A stretch of DNA of 64,000 nt from Bacillota bacterium. Its GTDB lineage: Bacteria > Bacillota > Clostridia > Lachnospirales > Lachnospiraceae. The stretch spans positions 1-64,000 of the forward strand of contig JAEVYY010000003.1 of NCBI GenBank assembly GCA_023392535.1, read 5' to 3'. Positions within the stretch are counted from its first letter, which is position 1; each line of letters starts with the position of its first letter. Shown piece after piece: positions 1 to 8,193 of this stretch. The translations under genes were made by a program, and so were the position numbers. The notes beneath the pieces are model-generated. The model saw only the letters and a list, made by a program, of their open reading frames with translations, was not told the DNA's origin and ran no database searches.

Positions 1-50
1 TCAATAATCACCCTTTCGTCCTCCTGTACTAATCTAAAAATTAGTATACA

Positions 51-60
51 GGGTATTTTT
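51..60. repeat. Left copy of 10-bp direct repeat flanking the IS21 element
   Basis: GGGTATTTTT is repeated exactly at 2750-2759 on the other side of the element, consistent with a target-site duplication. It is longer than usual for IS21, so part of it may belong to the IS ends. Confidence 0.4.
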
Positions 61-108
61 CGAAAGTGGCTCACTTTTTGGTTAGCACAAGGTGTGGAAA
101 TGGCTCAC

Positions 109-309
109 TTATATATTAGCATTCACAGGTAGGATGCCTTGCCATATATCATAATCAGGTATGCAGATATCATTCTGCATAAGCAGCAGCTCCAACTCCT
201 TATTCCGTTTCTGAAGCAGTTCATTTTTCCGCAGTTCATCGTCAAGCATTACCCGAAGTATATCTGCCGCTTCCATGGCATCATCCAGTTTCAGTTTATC
301 TTCCTTCAT
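109..309 (-). CDS. Small acidic/coiled-coil ORF downstream of istB
   Basis: This is a 66-residue ORF whose ATG (309-307) follows the istB stop (313-311) after one base, so it is likely translationally coupled to istB. The product is rich in Lys, Glu and Leu, with a helical, coiled-coil-like stretch over residues 10-45 (MLDDELRKNELL and following) and a C-terminal DYDIWQG segment. It has no recognised domain. It ends just inside the left terminal repeats, so it travels with the element. It could be an IS accessory protein or a neutral ORF. A longer reading from 399 in the same frame would overlap istB by about 90 bases and is less likely. Confidence 0.45.
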   Translation of the reverse strand: MKEDKLKLDDAMEAADILRVMLDDELRKNELLQKRNKELELLLMQNDICIPDYDIWQGILPVNANI

Positions 310-310
310 C

Positions 311-1153
311 TCATCGTTCCTCACTTTCCGTAAAATCCTCTGTTTCATCGGTATGTTTATCCGTATCATTTCCGGCTGCTTCTTTTTTTGGCCTTCCACG
401 ACGTTTTGTTGCAGTAATCCGTTCCCTTTCTTTCATCCGGTAGCTTTCCCCTTCAATGGTAATAAAGCTACAGTGGTGTACAAACCGGTCAAGGATTGCG
501 GTTGCCAGTACTAGATCAAAAAGAATGCTTCCCCACTCATCAAACTGTTTATTGGAAGTAATAATGGTAGAGGCTGTCTCGTATCTTTTTGAAATGACTT
601 CATAGAGGTCATCTACATTTGTCTGCCCCAGCTTCTTTAGTCCGAATTCATCTATAACTAATAAATCCGTTGAAACATACTTCTTCAGTTTCTGCCTAAA
701 AGAGTTGTCCGCCCGGGACATGTATAAATCTTCCATCATTTCCGAGAGTGTGGTAAACAGTACCGTATACCCCTGTTCAATGGCTTTGATTCCAAGCGCG
801 ATAGACAGGTGTGTCTTTCCGGTACCAGGAAGTCCGATAAAAGCGATATTTTCCCTCTTACGGATATACTCGCATGTGCCAAGCGCATAGATTACCTGCC
901 GGTTTAAGCAGGGCTGCCACGAAAAATTGAATTCTTCAATGGTCTTATGCTGTGGCATTCTGGAGCGTTTCATCAAGTCATTACGCCTGTTCCTTGAGCG
1001 GTTGAGATTTTCATCGTTTATGAGCAGCTCCAGAAACTCCATGTAGGACATTTGTTCCTTTGCCGCCTGCTCTGAACGCATGTCTGCCGTCTGGAGAATC
1101 CCGGCAAGATGGAGCTTCTTTATCTTTTCCTGTAGGGAATCATTCATGACCAA
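311..1153 (-). CDS. istB: IS21-family transposition helper ATPase IstB
   Basis: IstB is a DnaC/DnaA-like AAA+ ATPase that loads on target DNA and activates the IstA transposase. The 280-residue product has a Walker A motif GLPGTGKT near residues 107-114 and a Walker B LLVIDEF near 164-170. The C-terminus is a highly charged tail rich in Lys, Asp and Glu, longer than in many IstB proteins. Its start overlaps the end of istA by 14 bases, the usual coupling in IS21. Length and motifs are intact, so the element may still be active. Confidence 0.93.
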   Translation of the reverse strand: MVMNDSLQEKIKKLHLAGILQTADMRSEQAAKEQMSYMEFLELLINDENLNRSRNRRNDLMKRSRMPQHKTIEEFNFSWQPCLNRQVIYALGTCEYIRKRENIAFIGLPGTGKTHLSIALGIKAIEQGYTVLFTTLSEMMEDLYMSRADNSFRQKLKKYVSTDLLVIDEFGLKKLGQTNVDDLYEVISKRYETASTIITSNKQFDEWGSILFDLVLATAILDRFVHHCSFITIEGESYRMKERERITATKRRGRPKKEAAGNDTDKHTDETEDFTESEER

Positions 1154-2645
1154 TTACCCCCAGTCCTGTCATCCGGCGGTAATCTGAGAGCGCTCTGATT
1201 TTGCTGTTTCCAGTTTCAGACTGTTTCAGATTTTCTTCCAAAGGAAGATTGTACAGACCGCTTTCACAGATTTTTTTTACTGCCCGGTAAGTGATGTTTC
1301 CGTAATGAAATGCCCTTGCACAGGCTCTGTCCACTGCAACATCTCCATACTTTTTTCGGAGTGCAAGGATACCAGATATGCTTCGGTAATGGTGGCACTG
1401 ATACATATCCGTATCCTTGAAAGCTTCCAGAAATGCCAAGGCACCTGTCCCCACAGCCGACATTTTTTCCCGATAGCTTGACAAAAGTTCATCCTGTGTT
1501 ATTGTTTTGGTGGATGGGTAATGGCTTTTATCTGTCACATGTTCGCCCTTTACATTCTCGCACAGACTGTGGAGGGCGATTTCTTTTCCGGAATGGTAAA
1601 TTTTGAGTAGATGGTTCACTTCGATGACATCCACATCCATTCCGATATAAGTATACGGCACGGAATAGAGGTTCCCTTCATGGACGATATGGCAGTCTGT
1701 CCTTACAGTGGCACTTCCTGACTTTGAAAAGATGAAATCCTGTTCAGGGAGTGTCCCCAAATGGGATTTTTCCATTTCCAGATATACGGTCTCTGGTTTT
1801 TTGCAGGTTGTTCCATGTATCCGCCGGTTTGCCGTTTCCTTCAGCCAGGACAGCAGAAACTGCTTCGCCTCCTCAAGATCTTTAAAATCACGTCCTTTAA
1901 AGCAGTTTTCTTTTACGTATTTCACGTTTGATTCTACTTTTCCTTTATCGGTGGGTGTGTACACCCTGCATGGATTAGGCAGAAAACCGTAATATTCCGC
2001 AAATGCCGCATAGGTGCGTTGCACGGTAGGCTCATAAAAATCAGCCTCCACGATGGCCGCTTTTAGGTTGTCAATCTTTACCGTCTGTGGAACTCCACCA
2101 AAGTAGCGGAATGCCTGCGTATGACACCGGATAAAAGTCTGTACACTTTGATCCAGTGTAATTGAAACATACATGTAACGGGAAAAGCTTAAAGCCATGA
2201 CAAATATCCAGGCTTTACGTGGTGTGCCATTTACTTTCAGTGTACCAATGTATCCGAAATCCACCTGCGCTTCCTCGCCCGGAAGGGAGTGCAGTACCAT
2301 GTAGGCATGAGGCTGGGATTTGCGTATCTTTGCGACATAATCACGCAGGGTTGTGTAGCCGCATTCGATTCCGAATTCTTTTTGCATATCCTGATGGATA
2401 CGGATAATGGATAATTCCTTTGACAACTGGGTTTCTATGTATTCCCGATACTCATCCAGCATGGATGGCCATGCAGCTTTTGTTGGTGCCCGTTCGGCAA
2501 CCGCTGAATTCTGATTTGTGGCAGCCTCCTTCAGCACCTTTCTGACCGTTTTGCGGTCAATACCAAGCATCCGCCCAATCTGTGTCTTGTTGTACCCTCT
2601 CTGGTACAGTGTTTTGATAGTAGTCTCCATGTCTACCTCCAGCAT
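1140..2645 (-). CDS. istA: IS21-family transposase IstA
   Basis: This is a 501-residue DDE transposase. An N-terminal helix-turn-helix (TQIGRMLGIDRKTVRKVL, residues 21-38) binds the ends. The rve-type catalytic core has candidate acidic residues D129 (QVDFG), D192 (KIDNLK) and E238 (GKVESN), in normal spacing for IS21. The C-terminal part matches the usual Mu-like beta-barrel region. Two ATG codons are possible: 2645, with AAGGAGG about 10 bases upstream, and 2630, with GGAGG 5 bases upstream. The longer form is given. No frameshift is seen. Confidence 0.93.
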   Translation of the reverse strand: MLEVDMETTIKTLYQRGYNKTQIGRMLGIDRKTVRKVLKEAATNQNSAVAERAPTKAAWPSMLDEYREYIETQLSKELSIIRIHQDMQKEFGIECGYTTLRDYVAKIRKSQPHAYMVLHSLPGEEAQVDFGYIGTLKVNGTPRKAWIFVMALSFSRYMYVSITLDQSVQTFIRCHTQAFRYFGGVPQTVKIDNLKAAIVEADFYEPTVQRTYAAFAEYYGFLPNPCRVYTPTDKGKVESNVKYVKENCFKGRDFKDLEEAKQFLLSWLKETANRRIHGTTCKKPETVYLEMEKSHLGTLPEQDFIFSKSGSATVRTDCHIVHEGNLYSVPYTYIGMDVDVIEVNHLLKIYHSGKEIALHSLCENVKGEHVTDKSHYPSTKTITQDELLSSYREKMSAVGTGALAFLEAFKDTDMYQCHHYRSISGILALRKKYGDVAVDRACARAFHYGNITYRAVKKICESGLYNLPLEENLKQSETGNSKIRALSDYRRMTGLGVIGHE

Positions 2646-2749
2646 AATAAATTTTTCCTCCTTATGGGGAGATTTATTTGTTACGCTTTCAGTATAAAAT
2701 AGAAATCAATTCATACATAACAAAGTGGGGAATTTTCTCCGCCAAAAGT

Positions 2750-2759
2750 GGGTATTTTT
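2750..2759. repeat. Right copy of 10-bp direct repeat flanking the IS21 element
   Basis: This is an exact copy of 51-60. It lies directly before the IS30-type remnant, whose reading frame can be extended a few codons into this repeat. Confidence 0.4.
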
Positions 2760-2762
2760 ATT

Positions 2763-3143
2763 ATGCCATTCACACTCACGGATAATGGAAGTGAGTTTTC
2801 CAATCCAAAAGCTATTGAATACGGTTAGGTAAAATTTACAGGACTAAGAGCACGCGTTTTTTACTGTGATGCAGGAAGTCCCTATCAAAAAGGAGCCATT
2901 GAGGTAAATGATGAATTAATACGAAGAGTACTTCCAAAAGGAAGCAACTTCAATTCTTTTACCCAGGAAGATATTGATTTAATGATGAATCATATCAATT
3001 CATACAAAAGAAAAAAGCTGAACAATCGCAGTCTCTACGAAACGTTCAGCTTTTATCATGGAGAAGAAGTTTTACATAAACTTGGATGTACACCGGTTGC
3101 CGCCAGTGACATCATGCTAAAACCTGCTCTTCTCAAAAAATAA
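2763..3143 (+). pseudogene. IS30-family transposase, C-terminal remnant
   Basis: The reading frame gives TLTDNGSEFSNP, then GSPYQKGAIE and a C-terminal LINSYKRKKLN-like region, the C-terminal half of an IS30-type DDE transposase (second Asp and final Glu region). An in-frame TAG at 2826-2828 interrupts it, and the N-terminal two thirds are missing because the IS21 element abuts it on the left. It ends at TAA 3141-3143. The missing half is not visible in bases 1-50, so simple insertion of IS21 into an intact IS30 copy does not explain both flanks. Confidence 0.85.
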
Positions 3144-3417
3144 TAAATTGCGTGCCGCCAACCTTTTATCTGTCTAAGGAATAGAGGGGTGGATTCTCCG
3201 ATTATTACAAAAAAATCGAGAGGAATCGACCTCCCTTTGGCATGCCTCTAATTATTATAATACTTCAATAAAAACTAAAAATTAAGCTGCATTTGGGTTA
3301 CAAAAGTGGCTTCTCGTTTACAAAAACTGCATCTCGCATTACTATTAACCCTGCTACCAATAAATAGACTCTACCACTCCACATAGGAATGATAAAACAG
3401 ACAAATGCAATATATAA
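3144..3417. other. Intergenic: 3' end region of the IS30 remnant
   Basis: This stretch holds no ORF. Its middle (about 3290-3345: TGCATTTGGGTTACAAAAG and following) resembles the terminal sequence of IS30-type elements, so the right end of the decayed element probably lies near 3340. The end has not been mapped precisely. Confidence 0.35.
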
Positions 3418-3445
3418 TTGACATTATCGCAAATAGGGTTATAAT
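3418..3445 (+). promoter_or_regulatory. Sigma-A type promoter for the XRE/membrane protein cluster
   Basis: Consensus TTGACA at 3418-3423 and TATAAT at 3440-3445 are separated by 16 bases. They lie about 30 bases before the XRE regulator start and 15 bases before its GGAGGT ribosome binding site. Confidence 0.7.
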
Positions 3446-3475
3446 AAAATTAATAGGGACGGAGGTGGATGGATT

Positions 3476-3676
3476 ATGAAAAACATCAAAATGAAGGTGG
3501 CTAGAATGGAAAAAAATATTTCTCAAATTCAATTGGCTGAAAAAGCAGGTGTTACAAGACAGACAATTGGAATGATAGAAGCTGGTGATTATAATCCGTC
3601 ATTAAAACTCTGTATAGCCATTTGTAAAGAATTGGGAAAGACACTTGACGATTTGTTTTGGGAGGAGGATGCCTAA
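3476..3676 (+). CDS. Small XRE-family HTH regulator
   Basis: This 66-residue protein consists almost entirely of one Cro/C1-type helix-turn-helix (ISQIQLAEKAGVTRQTIGMIE, about residues 15-35). Such short regulators in clostridia sit at the head of operons for small membrane proteins and probably control them. It has GGAGGT 9 bases before the ATG and a consensus promoter directly upstream. Its stop overlaps the next gene's start (taATG), which suggests coupled translation. Confidence 0.88.
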   Translation: MKNIKMKVARMEKNISQIQLAEKAGVTRQTIGMIEAGDYNPSLKLCIAICKELGKTLDDLFWEEDA

Positions 3677-4107
3677 TGAAGAGAAGTTTAGATGAAAGAC
3701 AAAATCAAATTGTAGGTAGATATGGAATGGGAAGCTTTATAGTGATGTACCTTATTAGCGCGCTCCTGATAGTAGTACAACTACTCATGGGAGAAGAAAT
3801 ATTTAAAGTTTTAGGAGAAACATTAATAATGCTATCAGGTGGAATGATATTTCTTTTTGGAATGATTAGAGAAGGAATGTTTTCAGCGTGCGGTATCTAT
3901 CAAGGAAGAAAAGGCTATGTCCTAAATATGATAACAAGTATTATGTTGAGTGGGATTTTTTCTGTAATATATGGTGTGATTCTTAGTAATATGAAAGTAC
4001 AAAAGCAAATCAACCTTGGTAAGTATGTAGCATGCTTTTTCGTTGGAATAGCAGTTATAAGTTTTTTCGTATTGTTTATTCTTGAAAAGATCAGAGAACA
4101 AATATAA
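3676..4107 (+). CDS. Small integral membrane protein (DUF6773-like)
   Basis: The 143-residue protein has four hydrophobic segments, near residues 17-37, 45-65, 80-102 and 116-137. It fits the small membrane proteins encoded next to XRE regulators in Lachnospiraceae. The function is unknown. The ATG at 3676 overlaps the stop of the regulator and is preceded by GGAGGAGG at 3660-3667. An in-frame GTG/ATG further upstream would lack this site. The family assignment is from general resemblance only. Confidence 0.7.
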   Translation: MKRSLDERQNQIVGRYGMGSFIVMYLISALLIVVQLLMGEEIFKVLGETLIMLSGGMIFLFGMIREGMFSACGIYQGRKGYVLNMITSIMLSGIFSVIYGVILSNMKVQKQINLGKYVACFFVGIAVISFFVLFILEKIREQI

Positions 4108-4357
4108 TGAAGATGAAAAAGTAGAGTTAGAAGATACATGGAAGCCAAAAAAAGTATATATGGCTCAAACCAGTGTGGAAGCGGATATGTTAATAGAGTT
4201 GCTTAGAATAAATGAAATTAGTTCTTTTAAGCAAGGCGTAGATGGTGGAATTATGGATGTATATTCAGGAAATTCAAAAACCGGTGATTATATTTTTGTG
4301 GATGAGCGACAAGCAGATGCAGCATTGGAAATTATCAACGCTTATAAATTATCCTGA
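4082..4357 (+). CDS. DUF2007-like putative signal-transducing protein
   Basis: The 91-residue product contains the short fold VYMAQTSVEADMLIELLRINEI ... VFVDERQADAALEI seen in DUF2007 proteins, which are PII-like ligand-binding candidates of unknown function. It is downstream of the membrane protein and overlaps its 3' end by 26 bases. The only upstream start in frame is TTG at 4082, with no good ribosome binding site. An internal ATG at 4160 is the alternative. Translation may depend on coupling to the upstream gene. Confidence 0.65.
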   Translation: MKRSENKYNEDEKVELEDTWKPKKVYMAQTSVEADMLIELLRINEISSFKQGVDGGIMDVYSGNSKTGDYIFVDERQADAALEIINAYKLS

Positions 4358-4441
4358 TTATAGAATAGTGTAGAGGACTTCTAGAATTATGTCGATAATC
4401 AGTTCATATATGAGGGAAGTAGAGTAGCCCTTCTATTAAAT

Positions 4442-4894
4442 TCATATTTTGTATTGTTTTAACTTATAGTTACCTCTTTCAACATCAAATATTTCTAGAA
4501 ATGGCATCCCTTCTTTATATATCCATCTTTCTATATAAGTAGGTGTAACTATAAATAATCGTTCATGATCCAAGGAAGAATACATGTTAAAAGAGCCGCT
4601 AAAATATTTTTTATATATACGGCAAAAAGCTTCATTTATACTTGGATGGCCTATTTCTGTGCAGACTCCTTCAATCTGTATATTATCTATGCAAAGTGCT
4701 ACAAAAGGATTGTGATTTATTTGCTGATATTTTCTAAAAGTCATGTCGGTTTGAAAATAAAAGCTGCCATTTATTTGAACAATACTCATCATTCTGGACG
4801 TTACTTTATTATTATCAGCTGTTGAAAGAACTAATTTTTTTCCTTCTCCGAATTCATCAAAAAATTCAGAAAGTTTATTACTAAAATTATTCAT
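4442..4894 (-). CDS. Pyridoxamine 5'-phosphate oxidase-family (FMN-binding) protein
   Basis: This 150-residue split-barrel flavin-nucleotide-binding protein contains VTSRMMSIVQINGSFYFQTD and YQQINHNPFVALCI, which match the start of the PNPOx-like barrel. Such proteins reduce or bind FMN/F420-type cofactors, and the substrate cannot be told from sequence. GGAGGG precedes the ATG. It lies downstream of the 313-residue gene on the same strand with a 74-base gap, so they may be co-transcribed. Confidence 0.8.
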   Translation of the reverse strand: MNNFSNKLSEFFDEFGEGKKLVLSTADNNKVTSRMMSIVQINGSFYFQTDMTFRKYQQINHNPFVALCIDNIQIEGVCTEIGHPSINEAFCRIYKKYFSGSFNMYSSLDHERLFIVTPTYIERWIYKEGMPFLEIFDVERGNYKLKQYKI

Positions 4895-4968
4895 TTTCCC
4901 TCCATAAAATGCATTCCATTGCCCATCGTGTGAAATTGGTGGGCATAAAGACTTGATTCAACAAATGA

Positions 4969-5910
4969 CTAATCCATTCTTAATCTACCATGTTCTCTTA
5001 TAAACAATACTTTTTCAATAGCTTTGTATGATTTCCACCAGTTTTCACTAATTGCAAATTCTTTAACATATAAACCATTATCAAACCATTCCCAAGGAAT
5101 GCCCCATACACCCTGACTAGGTCTAATATTAATTAATTCATCAAGAGCATTAGCTACTGCTTGTTCTTTTCCTTTATAATAGAAAACAGAAGATGTTGGT
5201 AATACTACTGCTAAATCCTGATGGTTTGTCCAAACATATTCATGAAAATGTTCCTCTATCATAGCGGATATTTTTTCCTTTAAAAACCTCAAATCAAATC
5301 TATCATGTAGATCAGTTTCTTTTAAATCTTCATACAATGAAAAATATCCTAGGATGCCCATATCACCATACTTATCATCGCTCCTTAACTTGTCAAATAA
5401 CATTTTTGCATATTCTATTGCTTTATCATATAATTTTATTTCGGGCTTTGTATAACGAAGAATAAATCCTGATAGGCTTGCTGTTAATCCAATATTCTGG
5501 TGTTCATTATTTTCTTTCTCATTATGTGTCCACCAAATTGCATGCGGATATAAATTATTCCTAGGGACAGTAAAGAACCACCCACTAAATCCTTGATAAA
5601 TTGTATCTTCAAGGTATTTAAGAATTCCACGATAAATTGGATGTGTCATATCATAAAAACTAATCTGTTTTAAGATATTGATTGCGAATTCGGTATTATA
5701 TGGTGTAGATTCAGGATTCCAGTTGTCCGGTTCTAAAATATTTCCAAACCCACCATCACTATTCTGATATACGGCTAATGCTGCTAATACATCTTCTATA
5801 CTCCCACGCTCAAAATGAAATTTCCACAAAGTATATTCAAGTGGTCTAGCATTACGATATACCCAAGACTGAATCTCTTGAAAATCAATTTTTTCAAACA
5901 ATTTTAACAT
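4969..5910 (-). CDS. Conserved protein with alpha-toroid (prenyltransferase/cyclase-like) repeats
   Basis: The 313-residue protein begins with helical repeats containing a DGGFGNILEPDNWNP segment (about residues 52-66), the kind of QxxDGGF/W motif found in squalene-hopene cyclase and prenyltransferase alpha/alpha barrels. Several Trp-rich segments follow (SGWFFTVPRNN, WWTHNEKENNE, GVWGIPWEWFDNG). No catalytic DxDD motif is seen, so a cyclase role cannot be claimed. The likely fold is an alpha/alpha-toroid and the function is unknown. AAAGGAG precedes the ATG. Confidence 0.6.
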   Translation of the reverse strand: MLKLFEKIDFQEIQSWVYRNARPLEYTLWKFHFERGSIEDVLAALAVYQNSDGGFGNILEPDNWNPESTPYNTEFAINILKQISFYDMTHPIYRGILKYLEDTIYQGFSGWFFTVPRNNLYPHAIWWTHNEKENNEHQNIGLTASLSGFILRYTKPEIKLYDKAIEYAKMLFDKLRSDDKYGDMGILGYFSLYEDLKETDLHDRFDLRFLKEKISAMIEEHFHEYVWTNHQDLAVVLPTSSVFYYKGKEQAVANALDELINIRPSQGVWGIPWEWFDNGLYVKEFAISENWWKSYKAIEKVLFIREHGRLRMD

Positions 5911-5964
5911 GATAAACTCCTTTCATTGTACCTTCCGGTGTATTACCTCTTTACCTATAAAAAA

Positions 5965-6252
5965 CTAGAAGCAGATAATACCATCAACACCTTGTGCATA
6001 AGCCTGTGTTCTTAAGACTGCGTTATCATATAATTTTACCAAACGCTTCGCATCGGGTAAAAAAGCTTCGCCCGCAATGGTCAGCTTCACTTCTTTTTTA
6101 TCTCTTTCAAATAACTTGACGTTCATCACTTCTTCCAAAGAAGCGATTTGCTGACTAACAGCAGTTTGAGAAAGATACATTACTTTTGCTGCCTTGGAAA
6201 AGTTCTGCAATCTTGCTACTTCCAAAAAACATCGTAACCTTTTTAATTCCAT
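5965..6252 (-). pseudogene. Truncated LysR-family regulator
   Basis: The 95-residue product has a full LysR winged HTH (LRCFLEVARLQNFSKAAKVMYLSQTAVSQQIASLE, residues 6-40) and the start of the linker helix, then stops after VDGIICF. LysR regulators are normally near 300 residues, and no effector-binding domain continues in any frame in the 54 bases before the next gene. A good ribosome binding site (AGGAG) remains. It may still bind DNA, but it is probably a decay product. Confidence 0.75.
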
Positions 6253-6362
6253 GAGGACTCCTATATCTGATACTATGCTGATATGCTAATTAAGCCTATT
6301 TGCCTATTTCGTGATATGTGTACGAAATTATACTATGAGATAGAGGGCTTGTCAATTTTGTG

Positions 6363-6388
6363 AAAAAGCATGGATTGACATGCTTTTT
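6363..6388. terminator. Hairpin terminator between LysR remnant and sugar operon
   Basis: The stem AAAAAGCATG / CATGCTTTTT has a 6-base loop, with A and T runs on either side, so it could act in both directions. Confidence 0.55.
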
Positions 6389-6587
6389 TTATCATGATAC
6401 GATACGCATATATCAATGCTTCTATTCTATCAATTTCTTTGATATAAAAAAATATCTTTCTCATTTTCTGAATTTTCACTATGCAATCTCACTCTTATTT
6501 TTCTCCAAAGAATTCATATGCTAAGATACCATTATCCCATCAACTGATTATACACATAGGAATCAGATTATTTCTCATGGAAAGAAA

Positions 6588-6633
6588 AAACTATATTATT
6601 GCCACATTTAGAGTAAAAAAGAAACTATATTAT
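6588..6633. repeat. Direct repeats AAACTATATTAT upstream of sugar ABC operon
   Basis: Exact 12-base copies lie at 6588-6599 and 6622-6633, 34 bases apart start to start (about three helical turns). This geometry suits an AraC-type activator. A response regulator of that type is encoded at the end of this operon. Confidence 0.4.
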
Positions 6634-6818
6634 ATACACCAAGTAGAATAAGATTTTAATAGAATAAACAATGTTTATTAGAAATTGGATAAAAAAATTC
6701 TACACATACTTTGCAAAGTAAAGATTCAGGCAACTCATTGTGACGGGATAGACGCTGTTTTTTATCCTGTCAGCATGTGGCAAAAAAGAGGAAACGCTAT
6801 GGGAGGGCAAACGATACG

Positions 6819-8180
6819 ATGAAAAAGAATTTAATGAGGATGGTTTTGCTTGTAATTCTTATTACAGGAATGGTATTAACGGGGTGCAGTTCAAAAAGTA
6901 GTGAACCAGAGAAAGATCCTGTGAATGAGACAGAGACGGTGGAAGATAGTGAGCAAACGGTCGTTTCGATTCAGACATGGAATCCGGCCGACAGAGGTCC
7001 GGATAGCCCAATTTACCAGATTATATCGGACTTTGAAGAAAAAAATCCCGATATTAAGATTGATTATGTCTATGTAGATTCAGGCAGTCATATGGAACAG
7101 CTAAAAGTAAAATTAATGGGTGGCGAAGGACCTGATATTTTTGGAATCAGTGCAGGTACCAATTATAATGAATTCCGGGATTTTGAAGAAGACATCACGT
7201 CCTATTGTAAAAATACATGGGGAGATGACTGGGAATTTAAATTTTATGATATTTGTAAGAAATCTCTGGAATCAGATGGTAAGTACTATGGTGTTCCACT
7301 TGGTATTACCTATGCAGGTTTTGCATGGGCGGATAAAGCTATGCTGGCTAACTATTCCCTCGATGTTCCCACTTCTTATGATGATCTTTTACAGGTAAGC
7401 AAGGTGCTAAGAGAGAATAACCAATTCCCGTTGGCAATTGGTGCAAAGGATGCCTGGGTAGATATTGACGCATGGATGAGCATTGCGAATGATGTGAATC
7501 GTGACAAGCTCTATTCGGCAATTGAGGGAAACACACCATTTACAGATGCAGATCTGGTCGAGTCTTTCCGAATCTGGCAGAACTGTTTTACAGATGGTAT
7601 TTTTCAGGATGGTGCTATTGGAATGACCTTATACAATGAAGTGAACGATATGTTCCAAAAGGAAGGCAGTATTCCGATGTTCATTAACGGTTCCTGGGCA
7701 TTAAATATGTTTACTCTTAAAGATGAAGATACCCAAAAAGTGTTTCATTCGGAAGGTGCAGATCATGGAATATTCCTGATTGACTGGAATAATGATGGAA
7801 AGGTCTGTCCTCTAACGGCTTCCACGGATGTTATATTATGCATGAACAAAGATTCCAAGGTAAAGGATGCAGCCTTCAAGTTTATGGATTATATGGTCAA
7901 TGAGGGACAGGATCTACTTGTAAATGAATATCTGGAATATATGCCATCCCGCACGGACATGGAATTAAAGATCAAAGGGCTCAGTGAGAATGGACAGGAT
8001 GCCCTTAAAGTAGTATTGGAAAATGCTTCTGATAATGTAGCAGGTACCAGATCGATTTCATATGCGGAATTGAGTGCAAAAATATCCGATGAATTGCAGG
8101 CACTTGCGGCGGAGCAGATCACTCCGGAGGCAGCAGCAGAAGAAATAGAGGCTTTTTCAAAGACAATGGAAAGACAGTAA
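6819..8180 (+). CDS. Carbohydrate ABC transporter substrate-binding lipoprotein (family 1)
   Basis: This extracellular solute-binding protein is anchored by a lipid. A lysine-rich signal peptide ends in lipobox LTGC (Cys near residue 23 from ATG 6819). The mature part has the family-1 features QTWNPADRGPDSP, GEGPDIFGIS and PMFINGSWAL, as in maltose/oligosaccharide-type binding proteins. It is 453 residues from this start. ATG 6819 is chosen over an upstream GTG (6777) because GGAGGG lies about 12 bases before it and the signal peptide then starts cleanly. It heads the operon of two permeases, kinase, hydrolase and regulator. The sugar is unknown. Confidence 0.9.
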   Translation: MKKNLMRMVLLVILITGMVLTGCSSKSSEPEKDPVNETETVEDSEQTVVSIQTWNPADRGPDSPIYQIISDFEEKNPDIKIDYVYVDSGSHMEQLKVKLMGGEGPDIFGISAGTNYNEFRDFEEDITSYCKNTWGDDWEFKFYDICKKSLESDGKYYGVPLGITYAGFAWADKAMLANYSLDVPTSYDDLLQVSKVLRENNQFPLAIGAKDAWVDIDAWMSIANDVNRDKLYSAIEGNTPFTDADLVESFRIWQNCFTDGIFQDGAIGMTLYNEVNDMFQKEGSIPMFINGSWALNMFTLKDEDTQKVFHSEGADHGIFLIDWNNDGKVCPLTASTDVILCMNKDSKVKDAAFKFMDYMVNEGQDLLVNEYLEYMPSRTDMELKIKGLSENGQDALKVVLENASDNVAGTRSISYAELSAKISDELQALAAEQITPEAAAEEIEAFSKTMERQ

Positions 8181-8193
8181 AAGAGGATACAGC

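Larger units (their letters stand above)
61..2749 (-). mobile_element. IS21-family insertion sequence
   Basis: The element carries istA and istB in the order and overlap typical of IS21, plus a third small ORF. Both ends hold two copies of a short motif. On the left, TGGCTCACTT occurs at 67-76 and 101-110. On the right, the reverse strand carries CCCACTTT-type copies near 2720-2728 and 2744-2752. A 10-bp direct repeat, GGGTATTTTT, lies at 51-60 and 2750-2759 and may be the target-site duplication, although IS21 duplications are usually 4-8 bp. The exact tips are therefore uncertain by about 10 bp. Confidence 0.75.
6253..6818. other. Intergenic region before the first sugar operon
   Basis: This stretch holds a hairpin terminator (6363-6388), an AT-rich zone, two 12-bp direct repeats (6588-6599, 6622-6633) and, near 6751-6860, a frame encoding LFFILSACGKKEE that looks like the lipobox of a second lipoprotein but overlaps the true gene in another frame. 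No complete gene was found. Confidence 0.6.

Noticed and set aside
1708..1992. Plus-strand reading frame inside istA
   Set aside because: It is a shadow of the transposase gene without a ribosome binding site or family match.
6777..6818. Upstream GTG start for the binding-protein gene
   Set aside because: It adds a non-signal-like charged stretch before the signal peptide and lacks a ribosome binding site; ATG 6819 has GGAGGG.
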